Shown here piece after piece: positions 44,932 through 55,000 of a stretch of 64,000 nt of DNA. A program made the translations under genes and the position numbers. Position 1 is the stretch's first letter; every line of letters begins with the position of its first letter. The notes under the pieces were generated by a model. It had not been told where the DNA came from, ran no database searches, and saw only the letters and a list, made by a program, of their open reading frames with translations. Source of the stretch: Bin55 sp965205965 (GTDB lineage Bacteria > Pseudomonadota > Gammaproteobacteria > Pseudomonadales > Azotimanducaceae); the NCBI GenBank assembly GCA_965205965.1, contig CBDBHT010000007.1, forward strand, positions 930,001 through 994,000. Direction: 5' to 3'.

Positions 44932-45787
44932 GTTGACATTCAGGCCACCGCCCATCGCAAAGCGGCAAGGTAAAGCATAGCCAAGAAACTCTCGTCCGTT
45001 TTCTCATACCGCGTCGCTGCCCGTCGGAACTGCTTCAATCGGCAAAAGAAGTTCTCTACGACATGCCTCTTCCTGTACGCCCGGTAATCGCACTCCGCCG
45101 GCGCACGGCGGTTGTTACGTGGAGGGATAACTACCCCGATGCCGCGTGCTTGCAGGTCGGTGCGCAATCGGTCGCAATCATAGGCGCGGTCCGCGATCAG
45201 CGTCTGGACGCTCACACCGTCCAGCAACTCCTCCACGCCGTTCAACTCGTGGCGGTTGCCGGGCAACAGGGTGATCTTCACCAATCGACCAGCACCCTCT
45301 ACTAGCATCAGGGCGTTCGTGGTCGCCCCGCCCTTGGACCGTCCAATCGAGGGGCGTCCGTTTTTTTTAACGCACCGGTGCCATGCTGATGGACCCGCAC
45401 ATGCGTACCGTCCATTTGCGCCTCGGGCACGCCCCCCCCCCTCGGTGGACAGTACCTGCAGTAGCTGACGGAACAGCCCCTTCTTGGACCACCGCCGAAA
45501 TCGCTGATACACCGAGTTCCACCGCCCGAACAACGACGGCAAATCCCGCCAGGGTGCCCCCGTACGATCGATCCAGAGAACCGCTTCCATAAACTAGCGG
45601 TTGCCCCGTCCAGAGCGACCCGGATCCCCGACCTTGCCCGGTAACAAATGGGCAATCCGTTCCCATTGCTCGTCGTTCAACATCCTTCGTTCCATCCAAC
45701 CCACCTCCATGTAGGACATCCCTTAATGCTGCTATTATGCACATAAGCACAGAACCGTAGCAACGTCCCTCGAATGTCAACACGCCC
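44932..45787 (-). mobile_element. IS5-family element, damaged transposase
   Basis: About 856 bp with ends GGCCTGTTGACATTC and GGGCGTGTTGACATTC (inverted). The transposase on the reverse strand starts about 45690 ('RRMLNDEQWERIAHLLPGKV'), has an amber just before 'FMEAVLWIDRTGAPWRDLP', frame changes at a C-run (45432-45441) and at a run of eight A (reverse; 45363-45370), then continues 'GGATTNALMLVEGAGRLVKI', 'LIADRAYDCDRLRTDL' (catalytic Asp) and 'RHVVENFFCRLKQFRRAATR' (catalytic Glu region). It directly follows IS630-B. A 130-bp remnant lies at 22096. Confidence 0.8.
44940..45590 (-). pseudogene. IS5 family transposase, main open part
   Basis: 216 codons from 'MEAVLWIDRTG' with two internal out-of-frame stretches around 45363-45441. 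DDE residues appear in 'LIADRAYD' and 'VVENFFCRLK'. See the element entry for the missing N-terminus and the amber. Not functional unless frameshifting at both homopolymers and stop suppression occur. Confidence 0.7.
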
Positions 45788-45838
45788 TAGCCACACGAAC
45801 TACCTTCACCGCCATGCGGACGCACATCGTAGTTAGCT

Positions 45839-45934
45839 GGAGACTTCTATTTATTCGAAACAAATAATCTTCTCTTAAAAATCATACATTTACATAGGAT
45901 ACGTTTCGTCAAAACAGCAATAAATAGAGATTCC
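45839..45934 (-). mobile_element. MITE copy F
   Basis: GGAGACTTCTATTTATTCGA, core TTAAAAATCATACATTTACA and GTTTCGTCAAAACAGCAATA, end AATAGAGATTCC. Reverse orientation relative to copies C, D and G. Confidence 0.65.
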
Positions 45935-45977
45935 TTTCAATGACGAATCCTTCCTGTGAAATCTCTTGGGTATACAA

Positions 45978-46370
45978 TTATACATGTCGTGTAATATGAT
46001 CATAGGCATGTTGCAGAAAATTCTTGACACAACTATTATGGGAGGCCGTGACCTCTGCGGGTGAACCCTCCATTATGGCCAACGCGTGCCTTATCCCGAA
46101 AGCCGCCTTTACGAGGCAACCTGCTGTGCCTTCGATCGGACCATGGAACCCTGCCAATGTCGGGAAACCGATCAAATATCGATGTTATTGAAACGCCTTC
46201 CGAACAACGTCTAGTGTCGTGATGAACAGACTTTCCATCCCCAATGCGGGACAGCTAGCAGTCGCAAGGGACGGTTGCCAAATTTGCTCATCCGTGGATG
46301 GATGAAGAAAGGAACGCGCAGTGTCTAGGGGGGAACCGGTAATCTTGGAGACACGATCCTTCACTACCAA
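45978..46370 (-). pseudogene. Degenerate unknown gene, one internal stop
   Basis: A reverse-strand frame of about 130 codons is open except for TAA at 46185. It includes 'LGMESLFITTLDVVRKAFQ', then 'IGFPTLAGFHGPIEGTAGCL', 'AAFGIRHALAIMEGSPAEVT'. Composition looks coding but no family is recognised. It may equally be chance; low confidence. Confidence 0.25.
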
Positions 46371-46629
46371 GAAGGAGGCGACCGCCTTCTACAAAGACAT
46401 GCTAAATCGGTACCGCCCCAAACAGCGCGTATCCGAGGAAGACGCAGCCGACCTTGCTGCTCTGCTTAAACGACATTCCGAATACCAAGAGAAACTCGGC
46501 ACCGGCATAGATCATTTCGAAGTCATGAGTGCCGTATTCGGCACTCAATGCTTCCGCATCGTCCACACGGACGAAACGGGCGTAGACTTTTCCTATCAGC
46601 ACTGCATTACCGGTTCGCGTTCTGCGTAA
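46321..46629 (+). CDS. DUF3223 (DCL-family-like) small protein
   Basis: 102 aa from GTG 46321 behind AAGGA. 'GEPVILETRSFTTKKEATAF', 'MLNRYRPKQRVSEEDAADLA', 'LLKRHSEYQEKLGTGIDHFE' and 'GTQCFRIVHTDETGVDFSYQ' match the full DUF3223 domain. The plant homologue DCL acts in plastid rRNA processing; bacterial members are small, orphan and of unknown role. Lies 44 bp upstream of hamA on the same strand and may be transcribed with Hachiman. Confidence 0.8.
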   Translation: MSRGEPVILETRSFTTKKEATAFYKDMLNRYRPKQRVSEEDAADLAALLKRHSEYQEKLGTGIDHFEVMSAVFGTQCFRIVHTDETGVDFSYQHCITGSRSA

Positions 46630-46672
46630 CGAGAATTTCCAATCTTTGGTGCTCCCTGTGTCCCCTCCGTTG

Positions 46673-47509
46673 ATGCCACGACCATTACTTCGCGCCATTA
46701 TTAGGCGCGTTGAGGCCCTGTCAGGATTAGCGGGAGTCTGTGCTGGTTTCGAGGCTGGACAATGGCGTTACGACCAACTTGCGGAACATATCCTCGAATG
46801 GCTACCTGAATTTGCGCTCAATGAACGAGAGTATGGCACGCTCACTGGAGCGAACGCCCGACGCAAGCTTCGAGCAGCGGCGGAAACGATCTATACCTCG
46901 TCCAAGTATACAAGCAGGGGGGAAGTCGGCGAAATTCTTCTACATGCAATAATCCGCCAAGAATTCGGATCTATTCCCACCATTAGTAAAATTTTCTTTA
47001 AGGATGCCCCGAATGATACCGTGAAAGGGTTCGATGCAGTACATGTTGTCGAAGCGTCAGATGGCCTTGAGCTGTGGCTAGGAGAGGTCAAGTTATACCA
47101 AGACATTGCCAGTGCTGTCCGTGATGTCGTGAATGAGCTCAAAGAACACACCAAAATCCCGTACATGCGGTCCGAATTCGCAGCAATTTCACGCAAGTTA
47201 GATCACAGTCACCCGCATCACGACGCTCTGCGTAAACTTATCGCACACAACGTAACAATGGACGAAGTGTTTAAGCGACTTTGCATCCCGGTACTTCTGG
47301 CCTACGACAGCTCAACCGTAGCAGCACATAGCTGCTCCGATGACGCGTATGAGAAGGCAATCGTTTCCGAGTTTGAGCGGCACTACCAACGTTTCGTTGG
47401 CATGGATCTCCCGGCAGAAATAAAAATTATTCTTATCCTGCTCCCTATGAATAACAAGGCTAAGTTACTAGATCATTTCGACACGAAGCTCAAAGGGATG
47501 ACAGTATGA
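46673..47509 (+). CDS. hamA: HamA nuclease of Hachiman defence system (DUF1837)
   Basis: 278 aa from ATG 46673 (an upstream in-frame TTG/GTG would add 8-9 residues; the ribosome site is unclear). The DUF1837 domain shows 'TSRGEVGEILLHAIIRQEFG' (first Glu), 'VKGFDAVHVVEA' (Asp) and 'LELWLGEVKLYQD' (E-x-K), a PD-(D/E)xK-type site. HamA is the effector DNase of Hachiman, held inactive by HamB and released on DNA damage by infection. ATGA overlap with hamB. No damage seen. Confidence 0.9.
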   Translation: MPRPLLRAIIRRVEALSGLAGVCAGFEAGQWRYDQLAEHILEWLPEFALNEREYGTLTGANARRKLRAAAETIYTSSKYTSRGEVGEILLHAIIRQEFGSIPTISKIFFKDAPNDTVKGFDAVHVVEASDGLELWLGEVKLYQDIASAVRDVVNELKEHTKIPYMRSEFAAISRKLDHSHPHHDALRKLIAHNVTMDEVFKRLCIPVLLAYDSSTVAAHSCSDDAYEKAIVSEFERHYQRFVGMDLPAEIKIILILLPMNNKAKLLDHFDTKLKGMTV

Positions 47510-49644
47510 CGCCCACCGAGATAGAAACTTCCCTCTCTACCCCAAATCAGGCCCAGGCCCAAGCTTTCCAGATATTACAATCCATTGCTCGACTAATAGG
47601 AGAAAAGCCAGATGACCCAAAGGCACACTCTCTCCTCATTCGTGCCCTGGAGTATAGTGAAGAGTTTGAAGCCTATTCGCAGCTCCTAAACGCTCTTCTC
47701 AGAGAGACTGGCCTTTATCCTTACGCTAAACCAGAACTACTTTCCACTCGCGACCGCCTTGCTCTTGAGTTCCATAGGCCAGATAGCACCTCGGCTGACA
47801 CCGACATTGTATTCCATCGCGTACAGGCTGAGGTATATTGGCACCTAGTTGAAGGCGAGAATGTCATTCTGAGTGCACCCACCAGTTTCGGGAAAAGCTT
47901 AATCATTGATGCGTTGATTGATACCGGAAAGTACAAGCGTATCGCGCTGATCGTACCTACCATTGCACTCATTGATGAAACTCGAAAACGGTTGTCTCGA
48001 TTTGCGCCCGCATACAAAATCGTGACGCATTCGACCCAACCAGCCGACCCGTTGCGGGGTACAATTTATGTGCTAACGCAAGAGAGGGTCGTTGAACGTG
48101 ACGATCTGGATCATCTTGATCTATTCGTGATCGATGAATTCTATAAACTCGACCCTGGTGGCAACGACGATAATCGGTCGGAGATTCTCAATCATGCCTT
48201 TTACAAGCTGCTTAAGACAACCCGACAGTTCTACTTGCTGGGCCCGAATATTCGAGCGATTCCGACCGATTTCTTAGATCGTTTTAAAGCTAAGCTAATA
48301 GTAAGTGACTATGCGACAGTTGCGAGCAATGTGCGACGTGTAGAGGGGATCGGGAAATCAAAGGAAGCTAGAAAGACGGCACTGGTTGACTTAACAAGAG
48401 AAGTAGACGGATCGACGCTCATCTATTGCCAGTCACCAGCTAGTGTCCGCCGTGTCGCCCGCTTGATGGTCGAACAGGAGGTAATGCCTATTGCACCGGG
48501 GCTTATCGGAATGGTGGAGTGGGTGGGGAGACATTTTCATCCAGAGTGGATAGTAGCTAACGCAATAGCGCACGGTATCGGAGTTCATCATGGCCACCTG
48601 CCGCGCGCACTAGCTCAGCTGCAAGTGCGCTTGTTCAACAGAGGCACCCTAAAATTTCTTATTTGCACCTCGACCCTCATTGAGGGGGTGAATACTGCGG
48701 CAAAGCACGTAGTCATTTATGACAACAAAATATCCAAAAAGCCAATAGATTATTTTACGTATCGGAATATCCAGGGGCGGTCAGGACGCATGTTTCGACA
48801 TTTTGTGGGCACTGTCCACCTATTTCACAACCCTCCGCAACCTGATTTGCTCGATGTTGATTTCCCAGTATTCAGCCAAACAGATACTGCGTCAGATGGC
48901 TTACTGGTTCAACTGAGCGAGGAGGACCTTGGGAATGAGGCCATGCAGCGGATCAACAAACTGAGAAGTCAATCGGATCTAAGCATGGAGACGATACGCG
49001 CGAACGCACATATAGACCCACAGCAGCAAATTGAACTCGCCCGCCACATCCGTCTCAACGCTAGGGAATTGCATCCAGCCCTGTCTTGGCGTGGACAGCC
49101 CACTAACAATCAGATATATAAAGTCTGCGAAATTCTTTTTGATACCCTACTTGCCGGCGTCAGTCGAAATGCAGTGCGTAACGATCGGCATCTCGCGCTC
49201 CTACTAACGCAATTGCAGAAACTGAGCGCACCGGCATTTATCAGGGCCCAAGCATACGCATCCGGCCCGCGAGTTCGGGTGGATCCGAGTGATCGGGTTG
49301 AGAACGCTTTAGAGTTTTTGCGGAGCTGGGCATCATTCTATTTCCCCCGAGCACTCACAGCCCTAGAACGCATTCAGCTTGAGGTATTCGAACGCCTGGG
49401 GTGGATCGGAGGTTCATATGCTGCGTTTGCCGTCAGAATCGAAAACCTCATGTTGCCAGCAGCACTTGCGGCCCTGGACGAGTATGGCATACCTCTACAA
49501 CTCGTTATCCGACTTGAGGGGGAACTCCCCGTCGGCGAGGACCTTGACGCGGTTCTAGATTCTCTCCGGACTCTCGACATCGGGCAACTCCAACTCAGCC
49601 CGTTTGAAACAGAGTTGCTCGAGGAGGTTCAGCGTTCTCTTTGA
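47506..49644 (+). CDS. hamB: HamB helicase of Hachiman defence system
   Basis: 712-aa SF2 helicase. 'NVILSAPTSFGKSLIIDALI' (Walker A, about 122-141), 'RIALIVPTIALIDETRKRL' (motif Ia), 'DLFVIDEFYKLDP' (DExH-like box, about 205-217), 'STLIYCQSPASVRRVARL', 'GVHHGHLPRALAQLQVRLFN' and 'IQGRSGRMFRHF' (motif VI). The C-terminal ~200 residues are the HamB-specific helical region. HamB senses DNA and controls HamA. Coupled to hamA through ATGA. Intact from start to stop; together with hamA a complete two-gene Hachiman system. Confidence 0.9.
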   Translation: MTPTEIETSLSTPNQAQAQAFQILQSIARLIGEKPDDPKAHSLLIRALEYSEEFEAYSQLLNALLRETGLYPYAKPELLSTRDRLALEFHRPDSTSADTDIVFHRVQAEVYWHLVEGENVILSAPTSFGKSLIIDALIDTGKYKRIALIVPTIALIDETRKRLSRFAPAYKIVTHSTQPADPLRGTIYVLTQERVVERDDLDHLDLFVIDEFYKLDPGGNDDNRSEILNHAFYKLLKTTRQFYLLGPNIRAIPTDFLDRFKAKLIVSDYATVASNVRRVEGIGKSKEARKTALVDLTREVDGSTLIYCQSPASVRRVARLMVEQEVMPIAPGLIGMVEWVGRHFHPEWIVANAIAHGIGVHHGHLPRALAQLQVRLFNRGTLKFLICTSTLIEGVNTAAKHVVIYDNKISKKPIDYFTYRNIQGRSGRMFRHFVGTVHLFHNPPQPDLLDVDFPVFSQTDTASDGLLVQLSEEDLGNEAMQRINKLRSQSDLSMETIRANAHIDPQQQIELARHIRLNARELHPALSWRGQPTNNQIYKVCEILFDTLLAGVSRNAVRNDRHLALLLTQLQKLSAPAFIRAQAYASGPRVRVDPSDRVENALEFLRSWASFYFPRALTALERIQLEVFERLGWIGGSYAAFAVRIENLMLPAALAALDEYGIPLQLVIRLEGELPVGEDLDAVLDSLRTLDIGQLQLSPFETELLEEVQRSL

Positions 49645-49690
49645 TAAATGGCGTAGATTGGAGCGGCTAATATGTCTACAGAGATTGCCT

Positions 49691-50029
49691 AGTAGTTTAA
49701 CCAGTTTTGATTTTTGGGTATAGATGCTTCAGTTTGGTGCGCGCGTCGTCGACGCTGAGCTGCCAGTCAACCCCGGTCTGTTCGTGATTGCGCTCCTTGG
49801 CCCAGGCCCGCCGTTTCCGACGTGACCAAAGCCCTGCTCTCGATCCGGCGATCCAGGCACTGGCGGTGCAACGCACTGAACTCCAGTTCCGCGACGTTCA
49901 GCCAGCTCTCGTTTTTCGGTGTGTGCACCAAGTGGATGCGGTCGTTCAACCGACTGGCTTCGGCCACCGGGAACGCGGCGTAGAACGAGTCACCGCTGTG
50001 GGTGTTCAAGTTGTCGCACACCAGCGTGA
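49691..50029 (-). mobile_element. IS630 group A truncated copy
   Basis: Begins CTAGTAGTTTAACCAG (IS end) and follows the C-terminal third of the transposase gene at 27829-29064, reverse strand ('CDNLNTHSGDSFYAAFPVAE', 'HTPKNESWLNVAELEFSALH'), with a frameshift near 49800. Stops at 50029, where a 148-bp element begins. Confidence 0.8.
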
Positions 50030-50177
50030 GAAAGTGTCAGATTTTCCGTGTATGAGATGCTACGAAGCTAGACAGTGGACTTCGTGAAGATGTCCTATTC
50101 CATCGGTCAATAGGGAATCTGAACGCTACGAAGCCGATTGGCCGGAACAGGCCATACACGGAAAACCTGACACTCTC
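50030..50177. mobile_element. 148-bp element with 25-bp inverted repeats
   Basis: GAAAGTGTCAGATTTTCCGT (continuing GTATG) at the left and its near-perfect complement at 50153-50177 (two mismatches). About 98 bp of non-coding interior. The ends recall IS256-type termini (GTGTCAG...CCGTGTATG), so probably a MITE of that family; tentative. It truncates IS630-A. Confidence 0.6.
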
Positions 50178-50364
50178 GGATTTTTTTTCGGGATCTCGCT
50201 GGCCTGAAATAGGTCTGCGAGATTCGCTCGATTCAGAGAAGTTCGGATTGCTGCGGCCGGGCACTTTCCGGGCCTGTCCGGCCGGCCTGCAGTGGCATTC
50301 GACCGCAGATCTCTCACGCCCAGGCCAATGGACTACCGGCATACGCCATGGAATACAGGTAGAC
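50178..50364. other. GC-rich spacer without gene
   Basis: Starts with a run of eight T after the 148-bp element. No gene or repeat recognised. Confidence 0.25.
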
Positions 50365-50465
50365 GGACACCTTTATTTATTGCTGTTTTGGCGAATCATG
50401 TCCGATATAAGTGTATGATTTTTAATGATGTAGAGGTTGTTTGTTTCGAATAAATAGAGGTGTCC
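50365..50465 (+). mobile_element. MITE copy G
   Basis: GGACACCTTTATTTATTGCT at the left, core GGCGAATCATGTCCGATATA and ATGATTTTTAATGATG, right end AATAAATAGAGGTGTCC. Near-perfect terminal repeats; one of the cleanest copies. Confidence 0.75.
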
Positions 50466-50538
50466 AGGTGCTATTGAGGCATCGTGGTACAATTTGTGGA
50501 ATCATATTCTTGACTATTCTTAGAGCGAGAGAGGAGTC

Positions 50539-50637
50539 ATGCCAGACGAGGTTTTGAGAGTTTCAGCGAAGTCCTGTTCGCGATCCTTCCTGAATCAGAC
50601 TTCGGGAAGGTGGTTTGGCTTCAGTAATTTCCAGTGA
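50539..50637 (+). CDS. Possible 32-aa small ORF
   Basis: ATG 50539 is preceded by a strong GAGAGAGGAG site; the product M-P-D-E-V-L-R-V-S-A-K is 32 residues and ends at TGA 50637. Nothing recognised. The good ribosome site is the only support; more likely the start of a decayed gene. Confidence 0.25.
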   Translation: MPDEVLRVSAKSCSRSFLNQTSGRWFGFSNFQ

Positions 50638-50904
50638 GCAAATATCTGGAGACTGGCCGTGTGTTCAAGAGATGTGTGCGTATTTCTTTAATTTAGCTAA
50701 ATTTTTTCACTCCAGTTTGATGACGTGCCCCAATTTATACAGCTCGGAAAATGACAAAAGTTCGCGAAAACAATGGACCGAAAACAGCCGAAAGTCCTAT
50801 TAAAACCAGCAGTTTACAACTCGCTGGAAATCTCTGGTTTGGCTTATTGTCTTATGTCTCTTCGCATTGATGTATCTGTGGAGCAGATTCATAAAATGCC
50901 CGCT

Positions 50905-51068
50905 AGGCAAACACTCTTGGCGGCTTGCCAGTGTTGGTCATCTAAGCGATCGCGGCGGTGTAGAAGGCCTTTACAAATGCAAGTACTGTCACAAGCAAGA
51001 CTATTTCACCGGCACGATCGGGTGATCCATTGTACGACGCGCGTGTTGTTGTCAAAGGTACGTCTATT
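50905..51068 (+). repeat. 165-bp dispersed repeat, copy 2
   Basis: Second copy of 39650-39815; the same frame is open and encodes 'GLYKCKYCHKQDYFTGTIG'. Differences from copy 1 are scattered point changes and one 3-bp insertion (GTTGTTGTC versus GTTGTC). Confidence 0.55.
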
Positions 51069-51281
51069 TATTCGTTAATCCAGTGTATTTTACGGGGCAT
51101 ATTCGGCATGGGTCCCATCCTAACTGTCTGAATTTCTTTGAAAGAGCTGACCTTGATGAACGGATCGAACCTGTTGGAACGGAAGACTGGCAGTCTGTGC
51201 CGTAGAAAATGTAGATATGCCCTTTAGTTGAATAACTTTCTCAAATATACATTTGTGAGATATATAATTTCTTTTATAGGC

Positions 51282-51321
51282 TGGACATCTCTATTTACTG
51301 CTGTCTTGACGAATCATACTT
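51282..51321 (+). mobile_element. MITE copy H (left end only)
   Basis: GGACATCTCTATTTACTGCT followed by GTCTTGACGAATCATA, then sequence departs. Lies 16 bp beyond the 3' end of the YgjP gene, mirroring copy A beside the duplicated YgjP fragment. Confidence 0.6.
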
Positions 51322-51336
51322 AGATGGCTTAGATCT

Positions 51337-52047
51337 TTACGACATTCTTTCCTCTAGTCGTATTTTTCTCTTCGGCCAATCCGGTAACACGCGATTGAGC
51401 AGATCGTAAAAATCTGGTCCATGATGAGGTTCAGCGATATGGCACAGTTCATGTGTAATAACGTAGTCAATGCCATCAATTGATGCCTGGATCAAACGAC
51501 AGTTCAATAAAAGCTTGGACGATGATGACATGGACCCCCAGCGTTGTTTCATGTAACGAACTTCTAGTCCGAGTGGTCGAAAAGCATCTGGATTGGGAAA
51601 TCTCTTAAGACTTTCCTCAAGACGCTCGGCAAACTTTACATTGGCACGATCGCGATACCAGCCTTCCAGAATGTTGCGAATCACGCCGGTATTGCCGGGC
51701 TCTCGGGTAACAACAGTAATAAATCCTCGCGTCAATTTGATGGATCTTCGAGTACCCCGAACGATTTTGAGTCTGTATTGCCTCCCAAGATAAAGATGCG
51801 TTTCACCCGATACATATTGACGATCAGGCGTCTTGGGTAGGTAATTCGAAAACGTACGTTGTTGTCGGATAATCCAAGACGCACGTTTTTTGACTTTTTC
51901 ACATATTACTTCGTCTGGAACTCCAACCGGGGCGACGACCACCACTGAAGCGTCGGGCTCTACGGAAATCTCCAATGATTTCCGGTTGCGCCGACTAACG
52001 ACGAAATCAATAGGATGTTCTCCAAACCGTACGTGTGAATTTTCCAC
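51337..52047 (-). CDS. YgjP-type M48/WLM metallopeptidase, last gene of type I RM operon
   Basis: 236 aa. The N-terminal strand-rich part ('IDFVVSRRNRKSLEISVEPD', 'VVAPVGVPDEVICEKVKKRA', 'WIIRQQRTF') is YgjP-like. The C-terminus has 'LEVRYMKQRWGSMSSSSKLL' and 'YVITHELCHIAEPHHGPDFY' with the H-E-x2-H zinc site and third His. GTG 52047 lies 2 nt after the hsdR stop. YgjP-like proteases commonly ride with type I restriction loci; role unknown, perhaps turnover of HsdR. An extra 3' copy lies at 4174. Confidence 0.85.
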   Translation of the reverse strand: MENSHVRFGEHPIDFVVSRRNRKSLEISVEPDASVVVVAPVGVPDEVICEKVKKRASWIIRQQRTFSNYLPKTPDRQYVSGETHLYLGRQYRLKIVRGTRRSIKLTRGFITVVTREPGNTGVIRNILEGWYRDRANVKFAERLEESLKRFPNPDAFRPLGLEVRYMKQRWGSMSSSSKLLLNCRLIQASIDGIDYVITHELCHIAEPHHGPDFYDLLNRVLPDWPKRKIRLEERMS

Positions 52048-52049
52048 CG

Positions 52050-55000
52050 CTAACCCGGAAACCTAGCTCTTGCAAGATCAATGATCTTTTGTTGCAAGTC
52101 ATCCATAACAGCTTCGGTAATCGCCACTCCTTTTCGTTGCTTAAGGACGTCGAAAAAGTAGTCGTCAATCCCATTAGCCAATTCATTGCGAGCGTCTTCG
52201 TTGGACCACATGTCTACTATCCGATGTCGCAGGATGATCTCGATAATATCCACCGATACTGATGCGATTGCGTCCTTTTCAAGCAGTTCACCGTCATGGT
52301 CGACAAGTTTGCCATCAAGAATGCCGAAGAAGGCTTGACCGTCTCGGTTGTTTTTTATTAATTCTGGAACTTCTCCTCCGTGGTCTCCTTGAGTAACTTT
52401 TGATGCGATGCTTAAGACACCTTCAAGATACTGTTTTTCCGATATTCTCTTCGACTGGTAAGCTCTGATCATCTCTTCCAGTAAATCGGAAAATTTACGA
52501 TAGAAAGCAGGATCTTCTTCTAATTTCTCCGTGATCGTACGGCGAGTGGCACTGGCTATACGATCAGCCTTAGAGGCCTCGGAAACTGAAGTTTCTTCAA
52601 CTACCGACTTTACGCTGTCTGGGTCGTTAATGTTGACCGGTTCAATGACTGTTTCTGCAGGCGATGCGATGACTTGGTCGTCGAGCAGCTTCAAGATCTG
52701 CGGTTCGAATTCTTTGATATCTACGATTTCCTGATAACGTAAACGAACGGCATGGCGCAATTGATAGAACTTTTTCCAATCGTTCTTCATTGCTTCAACT
52801 TTAGTTGCTTCCAATACCTCGTAAAGTTTCTCTGAAGCAAGGCAGAGATGCAGTGAACGACTGAAGGAACGAAAGATTTCATAAAATCTTGCGCGTAATG
52901 CTTCATCGGCCAAGTGCCGTTCGAAAGCTTCCATATCGCGTTTGTTTCTCACGGAACTAAAAAGATTCCACAGATTGCCATGAACTTGAGGCAGTTTGCT
53001 GATTTCTTCACGGATATCCGTTACAGCTTTTCCTAAATCTTCCTCGCTATATCCATCCAGCGCACTGTATTCGGAAAGTGCTTTATCCAAACCTCCTAAC
53101 AACCCTTCGTAGTCGATGATATATCCGAATTTCTTCTCGTTGCCATCTTCATCTTCATAAAGGCGATTTACCCTCGCAATTGCCTGGAGAAGACTATGAT
53201 CTTTCAGGGATTTGCAGATATACAGCACCGTGTTTCGAGGAGCATCGAACCCCGTTAGGAGTTTAGAAACGACAATGAGAATGTCGGGGGAGCTAGTGCT
53301 TTTGAAAGATTTGATGATCCGTTCATTGTAATTATGTTCAGTGCCATACTTCGAAAGTATGTCAGCCCAGAATTTACGCACCTTATTTTGGGACTCTCTA
53401 CTGGGATCTTCATCACCTTCATGTTCCTGGGGCGGAGAAATGATGATTTCACTCGTTACATCTCCGATTTCATCAAGTGCCTCTTTGAAAACCAAAGCAG
53501 CGGCTTTGGTCGGAGCGATAAGCTGAGCCTTGTAACCGGTATCTTTCCAGTGCTTCATGAAGTGTTCAGAGACATCCATGGCTTTCACACGAACGGCTTG
53601 ATCCGTTCTCGCCAACACATCCATTCGTGCGTACTTCCGCTTAAGGTCCGCTTTCTGTCGCTCGTTCAGACCTCGGCTAAGTTTCTCAAACCAAGCGTCA
53701 ACCACTTCGCTAGTAATTGACTGAGATACTAATCGCCCTTCATAGAGTAATGGGACCACCGCACCGTCCTGAACGGCTTGATCGATTGCGTAACGATGGA
53801 TGATTCCACCGAACAAATCTATAGTATTCTTGTCTTGCTGAAGGAGTGGCGTGCCCGTGAAACCCAGATAACAGGCCTTCGGCAATAAACGTCGCATATT
53901 CATCGCAAGCTGACCATGGCCACCATAGCGTCCAGATTGTGATCGGTGACTTTCGTCAATCAATACAAAGAGGTTACTGTCCTGGTCAATTGAATCTGTG
54001 AGTCTTAGGGCCGTATCGAACTTGTTGACTATCGTAGTGACCAGTGGTGCTTTATTACGAATGAGTTTCTTGAGGTTGGTTCCGCTCGTGGCCAGCTGAT
54101 GTTCCATCTCGCAAGATTTGAAAGTATTCTTGATTTGCCTATCAAGATCGACTCGGTCAGTCACTATCACCAGACGCGAATTAGAGATATCGTCGTCAAG
54201 TGCCAAAGCGCGAGCCAGCATGACCATCGTAAGCGACTTCCCGGAGCCCTGCGTGTGCCAAATGACACCACCCTTGCGAACTTCATTGGAGCCAAAGTTT
54301 TTGACTTGACTCATAGCTTTTTGTACAGCGAAAAATTGCTGATGACGAGCAATTTTACGCGTACCGTCGTCGAATACCGTAAATCGCCGTACGAGGTCAA
54401 GTAACCGTTCCGGCCGACAAAGCGCATAAATCGTCCGGTCCTGCGAAGATACTTTTCTGTTCCCTCCAGCAGCGAGCTCTTCAAAGTAAGTCCTCGCTCT
54501 CCGGAAGTCGCCGGAGAAGAGGCTGTCTTTCTCCGTCTCCGTTAGTTCGTAATTAGCAAATTTCGATATCTGCTCATCTGAATCTTCATCGTCTCGCCAC
54601 TTTTGCCAGAATTTTTTTAAAGTCCCAACCGTAGCGTACCGTGCATCCAAGCGGTTAGTACTTAGCAACAGTTGAACAAAATGAAAGAGTTGCGGAATGT
54701 TCTCTTCTCGTTGATAGCTAATCAGCTGGCTTTCCGCTTTTTTTAAGCTTTCGGTTGGACGCTTATTTTCAATAACGATAAATGGGATTCCGTTGACGAA
54801 CGCTACGACGTCACACCGACGGTTTTGTGCCCCCTTCGCTCCCTCCACCGTCATTTCAGCCGTGACGTGGTACACATTGTTGTTCGGTTTTATCCAATCT
54901 ATGTACCGGAATGAATAGGACTTTGAGTCACCATCAATGGTTTTGGTGATCGTCGTTCCAAGAACTAAAGTATCGTAGATGTCCTGATTGGTACGAATCA

